Positions 17,616-25,086 of a stretch of DNA of 64,000 nt are shown here, in pieces. Position numbers and translations under genes: made by a program. Source of the stretch: Novosphingobium lindaniclasticum LE124 (GTDB taxonomy: Bacteria; Pseudomonadota; Alphaproteobacteria; Sphingomonadales; Sphingomonadaceae); assembly GCF_000445125.1 (NCBI RefSeq), contig NZ_ATHL01000050.1:43994-107993 (forward strand). The letters run 5' to 3'. The stretch's first letter is position 1; each line of letters begins with the position of its first letter. Under the pieces are notes generated by a model that saw nothing but the letters and a program-made list of their open reading frames with translations, was not told the origin of the DNA and ran no database searches.

Positions 17616-17918
17616 TTAGTCCCTGTCCTTTTGCGCGGGCAGGAATCGCGTCATCTGCTCCTCGATGATCTTCGCGAGACCCAGCACGCCGCTCTGGGCG
17701 GTCGCGTCGGCGAAGTGCTCGTCCTGCATCTGGTTGAAGGTATCCAGCGCCTGGCTGGAGAAGAGCCGCTCGCCTCCGAAATGGGTCTTGCGGGCTTCGG
17801 CCAGCATCTGGCGCACGAAGATCGCTTCGAACTGCCGGGCGGTGGCGGCCAACTTCTCGCGGTCGGTGGCTCCGGGCGCGACGGTCATGCCGGGGAGATG
17901 GGAGGGGATTGCGCTCAT
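17616..17918 (-). CDS. flgJ: FlgJ-type rod-binding protein, single domain
   Basis: FlgJ caps and guides rod assembly. At 100 residues this has only the N-terminal rod-binding domain (TARQFEAIFVRQMLAEARKT, then FSSQALDTFNQMQDEHFADA); the C-terminal muramidase of the enteric protein is absent. A separate lytic transglycosylase gene in the plus-strand flagellar operon (25983-26807) probably supplies the wall-cutting activity, an arrangement known in other alphaproteobacteria. The stop-start overlap with flgI and the tight join to flgK support its place in the operon. Confidence 0.88.
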   Translation of the reverse strand: MSAIPSHLPGMTVAPGATDREKLAATARQFEAIFVRQMLAEARKTHFGGERLFSSQALDTFNQMQDEHFADATAQSGVLGLAKIIEEQMTRFLPAQKDRD

Positions 17919-19051
17919 ATCACCACCATCTCCGCTTTCAGGGCGCCGGCCTGCTTGAGCGCTTCGAGGATCGCCACGAGGTCAGAAGGCGTGACGCCCA
18001 GCAGATTGAGCGCATCGACCACGCGGGAGAGCGAGGCACCGCCCTTGAACAGGGCGACCGACCGCCTCTCCTCCTCGGTGTCGATGGCGGAATGCTGTTC
18101 CACTTCGGTCCGGCCCCGGCTGAACGGCGCGGGCTGGACGACCATGGGGTTTTCCTGGATGCGCACGGTGAGCTTGCCGTGGCTGATCGCGGCCGGCGAC
18201 AGGCGCACGGCCGAGTTGATCACGACCGTCCCGGTGCGGCTGTTGACGATGACGCGGGCGGGAGTCTCGGCGGGATCGACGTCGATCATCTCGATCGCCG
18301 CCATCATCGAGGCGCGGGTATCGGGATCGCCCGGCAGGCGCAGGGCGACCGTGACGCCGTCCTCCACCGTGGCCGTGCCCGGCAGGCGGGTATTGATGGC
18401 GTCGCGCACGCGGGCGGCGGTGAGAAAGTCCGAATTGAACAGGTTCCAGCGCAGGGCTTCTCCGCCCTCGAAGCCGGTCGAGACGGCGCGCTCCACGCTG
18501 CCGCCTTCGGCGATGCGGCCGACGGTCGGGATGTTGATGGTGACGTTGGAGCCGTCCCGCGCCGAAACGCCCAGGCCGCCCACCGCGAGGTTGCCTTGCG
18601 CCATGGCATAGATCTGGCCGTCCGCCCCGTAGAGCGGGGTGAGGATCAACGCGCCGCCGCGCAGGCTCTTGGCCTTGCCGATGGTGGAGACGGTCACGTC
18701 GATGCGCTGGCCGGGCTTGGCGAAGGCGGGAAGGTCCGCCGTGATCATGACGGCGGCGGCGTTCTTCAGGCCGGGCGAGATGCCGGGCGGCAGGGTCAGG
18801 CCCATGCGACCGGAGACGCCTTTCATGGCCTGGGTCGTATATTCGAGATTGTCGTCCCCGGTGCCGGGCAGGCCGACCACCACGCCGTAGCCGGTGAGCT
18901 GGTTGGAGCGCACGCCCTGGAACTGGCCGAGATCGCGTAGCCGCTCGGCATGGGCGTCGAGCGGGGCGAGGAACACGATCAGCGATGCCAACAGCGCCGC
19001 GAGCAGCGCGGGCAGCCAGCGTTCCCGCCTGGAGAGCATGGGCGGCGGCAT
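17915..19051 (-). CDS. flgI: FlgI, flagellar P-ring protein
   Basis: FlgI builds the periplasmic P ring around the rod with the help of FlgA. The 378-residue protein has a signal peptide (LPALLAALLASLIVFLAPLDAHA) and then the conserved start of the mature chain, ERLRDLGQFQGVRSNQLTGY, with GLPGTGDD shortly after. The C-terminal TPSDLVAILEALKQAGALKAE is equally diagnostic. The ATG at 19049-19051 overlaps the flgH stop (TGATG); an alternative ATG four codons in would also work. Further upstream codons in this frame are antisense-like. Confidence 0.95.
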   Translation of the reverse strand: MPPPMLSRRERWLPALLAALLASLIVFLAPLDAHAERLRDLGQFQGVRSNQLTGYGVVVGLPGTGDDNLEYTTQAMKGVSGRMGLTLPPGISPGLKNAAAVMITADLPAFAKPGQRIDVTVSTIGKAKSLRGGALILTPLYGADGQIYAMAQGNLAVGGLGVSARDGSNVTINIPTVGRIAEGGSVERAVSTGFEGGEALRWNLFNSDFLTAARVRDAINTRLPGTATVEDGVTVALRLPGDPDTRASMMAAIEMIDVDPAETPARVIVNSRTGTVVINSAVRLSPAAISHGKLTVRIQENPMVVQPAPFSRGRTEVEQHSAIDTEEERRSVALFKGGASLSRVVDALNLLGVTPSDLVAILEALKQAGALKAEMVVI

Positions 19052-19728
19052 CAGAACGGCGAAATTCGGTTGAAGAACTGGCCAAGCCAGCCCTGCCGTC
19101 CGCTGCGCATGATGGCGCCTTTGCCGGCATATTCGATGCGGGCGTCGGCGACGCGGGTGGAGGCGAGGGTATTGTCCTCGTCGATGTCGGCAAGGCGGAC
19201 GATGCCGGAGAACCGCACCCATTCGTTTCCCTGGCTGACGAGCATCTTCTTCTCTCCTTTTACGAGCGCGGTTCCGTTGGGCCGCACTTCGGCGATGGTC
19301 ACGGACAGGACCGAATTCAGCGAACTGGTCTGCGTCGCGCTGCCCTGACCATTGAACGTCGAGGAGGAGCTGGCGTTAAGGGCATCGGGCTTGAGAAAGG
19401 ACAGCGGCCCCGAAGGCGGCGGCACGATCGCGGCGCCGCCGCTCTTCTGGCTCCGGGAGCCGGCGGTCTTGGCGGCGGTGGTCGATTCCACGAGCAGGAT
19501 GGTCAGTGAATCCCCGACGCGGGCGGCGCGAGTGCCGCCGTGGAGCGGGGCATAGCCGAGAGAGACGCTGAAGATGCCGCCGGTCGCGGGTTGGGCTTGC
19601 GGGGGCGCCGGTTCCGGCAGGCTGGGCTCGAAGCCGGAGGGCCTCGGCGGCTTTTTCGCAAGTGCAGGCGTGGCGAGCACTGCCAGCGCGGCCCCGGCCA
19701 GTACGATCCTGCGCGCGACCATCGTCAC
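19051..19728 (-). CDS. flgH: FlgH, flagellar L-ring protein
   Basis: FlgH forms the outer-membrane L ring. The 225-residue protein has the core motifs RVGDSLTILLVESTTAAKTA, LSVTIAEVRPNGTALVKGEK and VRLADIDEDNTLASTRVADA, all standard for the family. It has a signal peptide (LAGAALAVLATPALAKK) but no lipobox cysteine, so it would be cleaved by signal peptidase I rather than lipidated; most described FlgH proteins are lipoproteins. The start is either GTG at 19726-19728 (GTGA overlap with flgG) or the ATG two codons on. Confidence 0.93.
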   Translation of the reverse strand: MTMVARRIVLAGAALAVLATPALAKKPPRPSGFEPSLPEPAPPQAQPATGGIFSVSLGYAPLHGGTRAARVGDSLTILLVESTTAAKTAGSRSQKSGGAAIVPPPSGPLSFLKPDALNASSSSTFNGQGSATQTSSLNSVLSVTIAEVRPNGTALVKGEKKMLVSQGNEWVRFSGIVRLADIDEDNTLASTRVADARIEYAGKGAIMRSGRQGWLGQFFNRISPF

Positions 19729-20513
19729 AGCGTCTGGTTCGCGTTGCGCAGCATCTCGTCCACCGAGGAGATCATCTTCGAGTTGATCTCGTAGGCGCGC
19801 TGCGTCTCGATCATGTCGACCAGTTCCTCGACGATGTTGACGTTCGAGCCTTCGAGCATCCCCTGCCGCAGAAATCCGCGTCCTTCCTCTCCGGCCACGC
19901 CCAGCTGGACCGGGCCGCTGCCCGCGGTCTCGCGCAGGAAGTTGTCCGAAGCGGCCTGAAGCGCCGCCGGGTTGGTGAAATTGGCGATGGTGATCTGGCC
20001 CAGTTCGGTGGGGTCGCTCTGCCCGTCGATCTGGGCGGAGACAGTGCCGTTCTGGGCGACCGTGATCGCCGTCGCGCCTTCGGGCACGGTGATCGCTGGC
20101 TGGAGCAGATAGCCTTGCGAAGTCACTAGCTCGCCCTGCGGCGAGCGGGTGAAATTGCCCGCGCGGGTATAGGCCAACTCGCCGCCCGGCAGGGCGATCT
20201 GGAAATAGCCCTGTCCGTCCAGCGCGAGATCGAAGGTATTGCCGGTGGTCTGGAGCGAGCCCTGCGTCTCCATGCGGCTGGTGGACTGCACGGCGACCCC
20301 GGTGCCCAGATTGAGCCCGGTGGCATAAGTCGTTTCGCTGGACGATTGCGCCCCCGCCACGCGCGCATCCTGATAGGCCAGGGTCGCGAAGTTGGCGCGG
20401 TCCCGCTTGAAGGCGGTGGTGCTGACATTCGCCAGGTTGTTGGCAATCACGCGCATGCGCGTGTCCTGCGCCTCGAGCCCGGTGCGGGCGACCTGTAGAG
20501 CGGACGTGGGCAT
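19725..20513 (-). CDS. flgG: FlgG, flagellar distal rod protein
   Basis: FlgG makes the distal rod. The 262-residue protein, exactly the family length, has the N-terminal rod motif RMRVIANNLANVSTTAFKRD, the FlgG-specific GLNLGTGVAVQSTSRMETQG segment and the C-terminal EGSNVNIVEELVDMIETQRAYEINSK. It lies between flgF and flgH in the canonical order and overlaps flgH by four bases. Confidence 0.96.
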   Translation of the reverse strand: MPTSALQVARTGLEAQDTRMRVIANNLANVSTTAFKRDRANFATLAYQDARVAGAQSSSETTYATGLNLGTGVAVQSTSRMETQGSLQTTGNTFDLALDGQGYFQIALPGGELAYTRAGNFTRSPQGELVTSQGYLLQPAITVPEGATAITVAQNGTVSAQIDGQSDPTELGQITIANFTNPAALQAASDNFLRETAGSGPVQLGVAGEEGRGFLRQGMLEGSNVNIVEELVDMIETQRAYEINSKMISSVDEMLRNANQTL

Positions 20514-20525
20514 CTTCGTGGATCC

Positions 20526-21281
20526 TCAGCTATCGATGCGCATCAGGCGCACGCTGCCCTCGTCGAGTTCGCGGGCGGTCTCGACGAGCTTGGTTCGCAT
20601 TTCGAACAGGCGCTGGGCGGAGATCATCTCGGTCAGCACTTGCGAGGGAGAGACGTTCGATCCTTCGAGCGCGCCGGGGATGACGCTGGCGTTTTCGTCT
20701 TCGGGCAGGACGCCGGGTGGTCCGCCCTGGGCCATGACCCGGAACACTCCGGTCAGATCCTTGGCGATGCGCGATCCGGTGGGATCCACCAGCTTGAGCC
20801 GATCCACCCGCTGCGGCGGCTGGCCAGGCGTGGCGGGATCGGTGACGAGGATGCCGCCGTCCTGCGCGATGGTGGGGATGGATCCCGGCGGAAGCGTGAT
20901 CGGCCCGCTCTCGCCCAGCACCGGCAGGCCCTCGCCGTTCTGGAGCACGCCGGTTGGGGTAATCGAGAGGTCGCCGCGCCGGGTATATGCCTCGCCGCCG
21001 TCCTCCCCCTGCACCGCGAGCATGGTATCGCCCTGCATGGCGACGTCGAGCGGCTGGCCGGTGCGGTTGACCGTGCCGGATGTCATCGAGGCGCCGGTCA
21101 CTTCGGTGCCGGAAAGCGCGCGAACCTCGATCTGCGGCCCCTCCAGGGTATTCGGCGTGGCCTGGAGGATCTCCGCACGGAAGCCGATGGTGTGGGCATT
21201 GGCCATGTTGCTGGCGATGACCCGCTCATGGTTGAGCGAGGCGTTCATGCCCGAAACGGCGGTGTAGATCAGACGGTCCAT
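20526..21281 (-). CDS. flgF: FlgF, flagellar proximal rod protein
   Basis: FlgF is a proximal rod subunit. The 251-residue product begins MDRLIYTAVSGMNASLNHER, contains ASNMANAHTIGFRAEILQAT (rod/hook N-terminal motif) and ends with the helix SNVSPSQVLTEMISAQRLFEMRTKLV. MDRLIYTA is typical of FlgF rather than FlgG. The start is the ATG at 21279-21281; the open frame continues upstream into the flgE 3' end but without similarity. Twelve bases separate it from flgG. Confidence 0.94.
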   Translation of the reverse strand: MDRLIYTAVSGMNASLNHERVIASNMANAHTIGFRAEILQATPNTLEGPQIEVRALSGTEVTGASMTSGTVNRTGQPLDVAMQGDTMLAVQGEDGGEAYTRRGDLSITPTGVLQNGEGLPVLGESGPITLPPGSIPTIAQDGGILVTDPATPGQPPQRVDRLKLVDPTGSRIAKDLTGVFRVMAQGGPPGVLPEDENASVIPGALEGSNVSPSQVLTEMISAQRLFEMRTKLVETARELDEGSVRLMRIDS

Positions 21282-21294
21282 GGCGGGGAACTCG

Positions 21295-22107
21295 TCAGGT
21301 CCGCAGGTTGATGATCGTCTGCGAGATCTGCGTCTCGGTATCGACTGCCTTGGCATTGGCCTGGAAATAGCGCTGCGCGGTGATCAGGCTGACCAGTTCC
21401 TCGGAAAGATCGACATTGGAGCGTTCGATATTGCCCGACAGCAGGCTGCCGTAGAGGCCGGAATCGGGCTGCCCGTAAGTGGCCGCGCCGGAGCGGCCGG
21501 TGGCCGACCACGAGGCGTTGCCGAGCTGCTTCAGGCCGTTCGGCGCAATGAAGGAAGCCAGTGCGACGATCCCGATCGTGACGTTCGAGGCATCGGCATA
21601 CGTCGCCACGACGTCGCCGGTGGGCTCGATGGTGATGCCGGCATACTCCGCGCCGGCGGCATTGGTCTGCGGGATCTGCGCCGATTGCGGCGTGGTCCCG
21701 GCGATCCCGCCGCTGGCATTGACGGGAAAGACCTGCAGCCGCGATCCCTGGGTATTGTGGATATAGCCCTGGCCGTCCACCGCGAAGGCTCCGGCGCGGG
21801 TATACTCGATGGCGCCGGAGAGCGGCGAGGCGAGAGTGAAGAAACCCTCGCCGTTGATCGCTACGTCGAGCGCCGATCCGGTCTGCTCCATGGCGCCGAG
21901 GCCGAAGTTCTGCTGGATCGACGCGACACGGGCGCCGATGCCGGTGGTGAGCGAGGGATCGGTGAGGATCGAGGAGGAAACGATGTCGGCGAAGGCGGTG
22001 TTGCTCTTCTTGAAACCCGCCGTCTCGGCATTGGCGATATTGTTCGAGATGACGTTGAGGTCGGTCTGGGCGCTCTTGAGCCCGGTGAGCGAGGTGTAGA
22101 AGGACAT
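21295..22107 (-). CDS. flgE: FlgE, flagellar hook protein (unusually short)
   Basis: FlgE is the hook subunit. The protein starts MSFYTSLTGLKSAQTDLNVI with SNNIANAETAGFKKSNTAFA and ends SNVDLSEELVSLITAQRYFQANAK, a normal FlgE frame, and it has the hook-type IQQNFGLGAMEQTGSALDVA segment. At 270 residues it is much shorter than enteric FlgE (about 400) or Caulobacter FlgE (nearly 600); it is about the size of FlgG, so the outer, surface-exposed D2-type domain must be largely missing. Its place between flgD and flgF supports hook protein rather than a second rod protein. Confidence 0.9.
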   Translation of the reverse strand: MSFYTSLTGLKSAQTDLNVISNNIANAETAGFKKSNTAFADIVSSSILTDPSLTTGIGARVASIQQNFGLGAMEQTGSALDVAINGEGFFTLASPLSGAIEYTRAGAFAVDGQGYIHNTQGSRLQVFPVNASGGIAGTTPQSAQIPQTNAAGAEYAGITIEPTGDVVATYADASNVTIGIVALASFIAPNGLKQLGNASWSATGRSGAATYGQPDSGLYGSLLSGNIERSNVDLSEELVSLITAQRYFQANAKAVDTETQISQTIINLRT

Positions 22108-22128
22108 GCGCGTCTCCTGGGGTAGGGC

Positions 22129-22437
22129 TTAGTCGCGAGCAGTCAGAGCAGCGATCGCCGCCTGCGCGGCGGTCTGGGCGCTGACGAGAGTGTCGAGCTT
22201 CGAGGAGATGGTCTTGAGCGTGCCCGCCATCTCCGTCGTGCCGGCGAGCGCCGAGAATTGCGCCATCTGTGCCAGCATCTCGGTCTGATCCATCGGGCTG
22301 AACGGATCCTGCTGCTTCATCTGCGCCAGCATCAGCTTCAGGAAATCGCCCTGGTCGAGGTCTCCCAGTGAGGTCTTGCCGCTGGACGTGGCGCTCTTGG
22401 CCGCTGAACTCGCAGCGGTGGTGGTGATAACGGTCAT
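22129..22437 (-). CDS. flgD: FlgD, hook-cap protein (minimal, N-terminal domain only)
   Basis: FlgD is the scaffold that caps the growing hook. The 102-residue product contains the conserved N-terminal FlgD block LDQGDFLKLMLAQMKQQDPF followed by PMDQTEMLAQMAQFSALAGT, the part needed for export and hook capping. The C-terminal tudor/Ig-like domains of the usual 220-residue protein are absent; the stop is clean, with a normal intergenic gap of 21 bases before flgE, so this looks like a naturally short version rather than a break. Confidence 0.92.
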   Translation of the reverse strand: MTVITTTAASSAAKSATSSGKTSLGDLDQGDFLKLMLAQMKQQDPFSPMDQTEMLAQMAQFSALAGTTEMAGTLKTISSKLDTLVSAQTAAQAAIAALTARD

Positions 22438-22853
22438 TTCATCCTCATCGTGTCGAGCATCAGCTGCTTGGCAGTGGCGAGGGCCTCGACCAGGTTCTGG
22501 TACTGGCGCGAGGCTTCGAGCATCTCGACCATCTCGGCGTTCTCGTCGACGGGAGCGGTCCAGACGTCGCCATCGGCATTGGCGAGCGGGTGGTCGGGGC
22601 TGTGCTGCCGCACGGCGGCGGCGCCTTCGCGCAGGACGCCCTGCACGCTGACCGACGCGAGGCCGCTCGCCCGGTCCATGTCTTCGGCGAAGACGGGACG
22701 GATCGGCTTGTAGGCCAGGTCCTCGCTGGCCGAGACGGTACCGGCATTCGCGAGGTTCGAGGCCGCCGCGTTCATCCGCACGAGCTGCGCGGACATGCCG
22801 CGCTGGGCCAGGGTGAACAGGGTCATGGGTTGGCGGGTGCCCGGCATCGTCAC
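22434..22853 (-). CDS. flgC: FlgC, flagellar proximal rod protein
   Basis: FlgC is a proximal rod protein. The 139-residue product has RMNAAASNLANAGTVSASED near the N-terminus, YKPIRPVFAEDM in the middle, and the C-terminal helix VDENAEMVEMLEASRQYQNL followed by VEALATAKQLMLDTMRMK, the family signature. The start is GTG at 22851-22853 (overlapping the flgB stop) or the ATG two codons later. The overlap with flgD at the other end indicates tight coupling. Confidence 0.95.
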   Translation of the reverse strand: MTMPGTRQPMTLFTLAQRGMSAQLVRMNAAASNLANAGTVSASEDLAYKPIRPVFAEDMDRASGLASVSVQGVLREGAAAVRQHSPDHPLANADGDVWTAPVDENAEMVEMLEASRQYQNLVEALATAKQLMLDTMRMK

Positions 22854-23197
22854 TCGCCTTTCAGCGCGCGGGTAAGGGTCTCCGCCCGCCCCCGGATGAA
22901 CTGGAGCGTGGCCGAATAGCCGACGGCGTTCTCGGAAAAGGCGAGCTGCTCGTTCTGAAGTTCCGCCGTGTTGCCGTCGAGGGAGGGCATCACCGGCATG
23001 CGGTAGAGCGCGGCACTTTTGGCAGCGTCGGCAAGGCCGATGCCGCGCTCCGCCGAGCGCAGGGCGGCGGTGAAGTCGATGTCGCGCGCCTTGTATCCGG
23101 GCGTCGCGGCATTGGCGATGTTCGAGGCGATCAGGCCCATGCGCTGCGAGCGAAGCTCCAGCGCGGCGGCGTGTATCCCGAACAGGTCTCGTGACAT
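22850..23197 (-). CDS. flgB: FlgB, flagellar proximal rod protein
   Basis: FlgB is the first rod protein. The 115-residue product has LRSQRMGLIASNIANAATPG (rod motif) followed by YKARDIDF, a FlgB hallmark, and the conserved C-terminal block LQNEQLAFSENAVGYSATLQ. It is the first gene of the flgB-to-motB operon. A near-perfect sigma-54 promoter lies 37-51 bases upstream of its ATG. Confidence 0.95.
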   Translation of the reverse strand: MSRDLFGIHAAALELRSQRMGLIASNIANAATPGYKARDIDFTAALRSAERGIGLADAAKSAALYRMPVMPSLDGNTAELQNEQLAFSENAVGYSATLQFIRGRAETLTRALKGE

Positions 23198-23232
23198 GGC
23201 GTTGCGGCTCCAGCTAGGGGTGCCGCGATCGT

Positions 23233-23248
23233 CGCAAACAGCGTGCCA
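23233..23248 (-). promoter_or_regulatory. Sigma-54 (-24/-12) promoter of the flgB operon
   Basis: Read on the minus strand the sequence is TGGCACG-CTGT-TTGCG, matching the consensus TGGCACG-N4-TTGC at every defined position with the required GG-N10-GC spacing. Transcription would start near 23222, about 25 bases before the flgB ATG. It is the best sigma-54 promoter I found in the window and fits the activator gene at 7211-8530. Confidence 0.85.
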
Positions 23249-23406
23249 ATCTTGCGAAGCCTTTGCATCGGCACGTTTCCGGGTTCGCAGCGGACAGCAC
23301 TCGGCAGTGCGGGCGGCAAGCGTTTGCCGCTATCCGGCAAGGTGCAACCGGGGCTGAAAAGCCATCGAACCTGCCGTTCTCCGGGTGATAAGGAGAACAG
23401 TCCGCC

Positions 23407-24072
23407 ATGCAGCCCGAACATCTTCTGGACCCTGTCAGTGCCCTGATCGTCGTGGGCGGTACGTGTCTTGCAACGGTCCTGCGCTGCGGCCTCGGGGACT
23501 GCGTCACGGCCTTGGGAGCGGTAGGCGCCCTGTTCCACCGCCCTTTCGATCCCGAGCGCGCGCGGGCGGATCTGGCGGTGCAGGTCCAGGAGATCCGGCA
23601 GGACGGGGTGATCCGGTCGCGTCCTGCCCACACCGGCGATGCCGAGTTCGACGAGGCGACGGAGATGCTGATCGGCAGCCGCTCGCTCGGCGCGCTCCAG
23701 CTTGCCCACTGCGCACACAAGCGCAGCCGTGTTGAGCGCAGTCAGCGTGCCGTCCGCACGTTCATCCAGGCCGGCGACCTGGCTCCCGTGTTCGGTCTGG
23801 CGGGGACGCTGGTGGCGCTCAACCAGCTCCCGCCGCTCGACCGGCCGGGCGGCGACTTCTCGGTGGCGATTTCGATGGCGGTGCTGACGACGCTCTACGG
23901 CCTGCTGCTCGGCAACCTGTTCTTCACGCCGCTCGGACGGGTCGTGGCCCGCCGCGCCGCCGACGAGGAGCGAGACCGGCAGGCCGTGATCGACTGGATC
24001 GAGGCGCAAGTGGCCGACGCACTGCCCCGTGCCGAGCCTCACTTGCGCGGGGTCGCGGAAGCGAGGCCATGA
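23407..24072 (+). CDS. MotA/TolQ/ExbB-like proton-channel protein
   Basis: The 221-residue protein resembles MotA but is shorter. It has hydrophobic segments at about residues 8-26 (ALIVVGGTCLATVLRCG), 122-138 (LAPVFGLAGTLVALNQL) and 148-172 (FSVAISMAVLTTLYGLLLGN), with a charged cytoplasmic loop between the first two. Prolines equivalent to those of MotA are present (DLAPVFGLAGT and FFTPLGRV). The true MotA is elsewhere (14426-15289), so this is a second, divergent channel subunit. It overlaps by 4 bases a gene for a small one-helix partner with a membrane Asp, which suggests a two-gene stator-like complex. It heads the flgA-flgM-flhA-fliA operon. Confidence 0.8.
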   Translation: MQPEHLLDPVSALIVVGGTCLATVLRCGLGDCVTALGAVGALFHRPFDPERARADLAVQVQEIRQDGVIRSRPAHTGDAEFDEATEMLIGSRSLGALQLAHCAHKRSRVERSQRAVRTFIQAGDLAPVFGLAGTLVALNQLPPLDRPGGDFSVAISMAVLTTLYGLLLGNLFFTPLGRVVARRAADEERDRQAVIDWIEAQVADALPRAEPHLRGVAEARP

Positions 24073-24554
24073 GCGCAAGGGTCGCGGCCAGTTGGCAAAC
24101 CTCGCTGGCCGACCTGTCGCTCATCCTGTTCATGATAGCCGCGGCGGCCCTGAGCCGGCAGGAGGGCGAGCGGCGCGCGATGACCCCGGCGCCCTCGTCG
24201 AGGGACGCTGCGGCATCCCCGCCGGGAACGCCGCTGGCCGTCTACCTTGCCTTGCCCGGAGCGCCGCCGCTCGGCCCCTGGCTGTCGCAGCAGGCGGCTG
24301 ATCCGCGGCAGCGGCTGACGATAACCGCGTTTTACGGTCCCGCCCCGGAAACTCCTGCCGCCGCGCTTGCCGAAGCCGCCAGTCTCGCGCGGCAGGCGGG
24401 CTCCCACGGGATCCGGGCAAGGATCGTCGTCGAGCCGGGGCGCGGACCGGCGCGCGCGGTTCTGGCCTTCGACGATCCCGCTCCCGCCGACGCGGTGGCA
24501 CGGAGCTTGCTGGAACGTGGCGACCGTTCCAGCGAAGGGATACCAGGGCCATGA
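24069..24554 (+). CDS. Small MotB/ExbD-like membrane protein without peptidoglycan-binding domain
   Basis: The 161-residue product starts MSARVAASWQTSLADLSLIL and has one predicted membrane helix (about 13-29). Asp15 near its start is placed like the proton-accepting Asp of MotB, ExbD and TolR (compare the LADxxLxLLxF pattern). The remaining 130 residues are Ala/Pro-rich, with a possible small alpha/beta domain around 55-150 (LAVYLALPGAPP, RLTITAFYG, GIRARIVVEPG), but no OmpA-like peptidoglycan-binding motif. ATGA overlaps join it to the MotA-like gene before it and flgA after it. Function is inferred from pairing; I know no named family for it. Confidence 0.6.
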   Translation: MSARVAASWQTSLADLSLILFMIAAAALSRQEGERRAMTPAPSSRDAAASPPGTPLAVYLALPGAPPLGPWLSQQAADPRQRLTITAFYGPAPETPAAALAEAASLARQAGSHGIRARIVVEPGRGPARAVLAFDDPAPADAVARSLLERGDRSSEGIPGP

Positions 24555-25069
24555 ACGCTGCGATGCCGATCCTCGGCCTTGTCTTGCTGGCCAGCACGCC
24601 GGCGCACGCATACAGCGGTTTCGCCGATCTCGACGCGATCGACCGGCAGGTCGCGGCTTTCACGGGCGTGCCGATCGGCGGCGAGGGCGGCGCTACCCTG
24701 CCTGTGGATCGGCGGCTGCGGCTGCGGCCCTGCGGTGCGGGCCTGACACTCTCCTGGCGCTCCGCGATGCGGGACAGCGTGGTGGTCCAGTGCGGCGACC
24801 TCGGAGGCTGGCGGCTTTTCGTGCCGGTACGGCGTGCGCCGACCGAGGCCCCCGGACAACCCGCACCTCAGGCCGTTCGGCGCGGCGATGCCGTGGCGAT
24901 CACGATCCGGGGAGACGGCTTCGCGGTTTCGCAGCCGGGTGAAGCGTTGGAAGGCGGCGCCATCGGCGCCTGGATACGGGTACGCCCGCTGTCGCCGGGC
25001 AAGGGGCGGGCCGAGGAGATGCGGGCGCAAGTCGTCCGGCCGGGACTCGTTTCGTTTCCGCTGCCTTAA
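24551..25069 (+). CDS. flgA: FlgA, P-ring assembly chaperone
   Basis: FlgA is a periplasmic chaperone needed to build the FlgI P ring. The 172-residue protein has a signal peptide (MPILGLVLLASTPAHA), a first domain with a Cys pair (LRPCGAGLTLSW and VVVQCGD, probably disulfide-bonded), and an SAF-type C-terminal domain (VRRGDAVAITIRGDGFAVSQ, then GEALEGGAIGAWIRVRPL). The ending RAQVVRPGLVSFPLP is usual for FlgA. It is shorter than enteric FlgA (about 219) but keeps the SAF core. Start and stop overlap or abut neighbours, consistent with an operon. Confidence 0.88.
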   Translation: MNAAMPILGLVLLASTPAHAYSGFADLDAIDRQVAAFTGVPIGGEGGATLPVDRRLRLRPCGAGLTLSWRSAMRDSVVVQCGDLGGWRLFVPVRRAPTEAPGQPAPQAVRRGDAVAITIRGDGFAVSQPGEALEGGAIGAWIRVRPLSPGKGRAEEMRAQVVRPGLVSFPLP

Positions 25070-25086
25070 CCTCGTTCGGCGGCCGA

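Noticed and set aside
23261..23283. Plus-strand CGGCACG upstream of the MotA-like gene as a -24 element
   Set aside because: No TTGC follows at the required spacing (GG-N10 is followed by GG).
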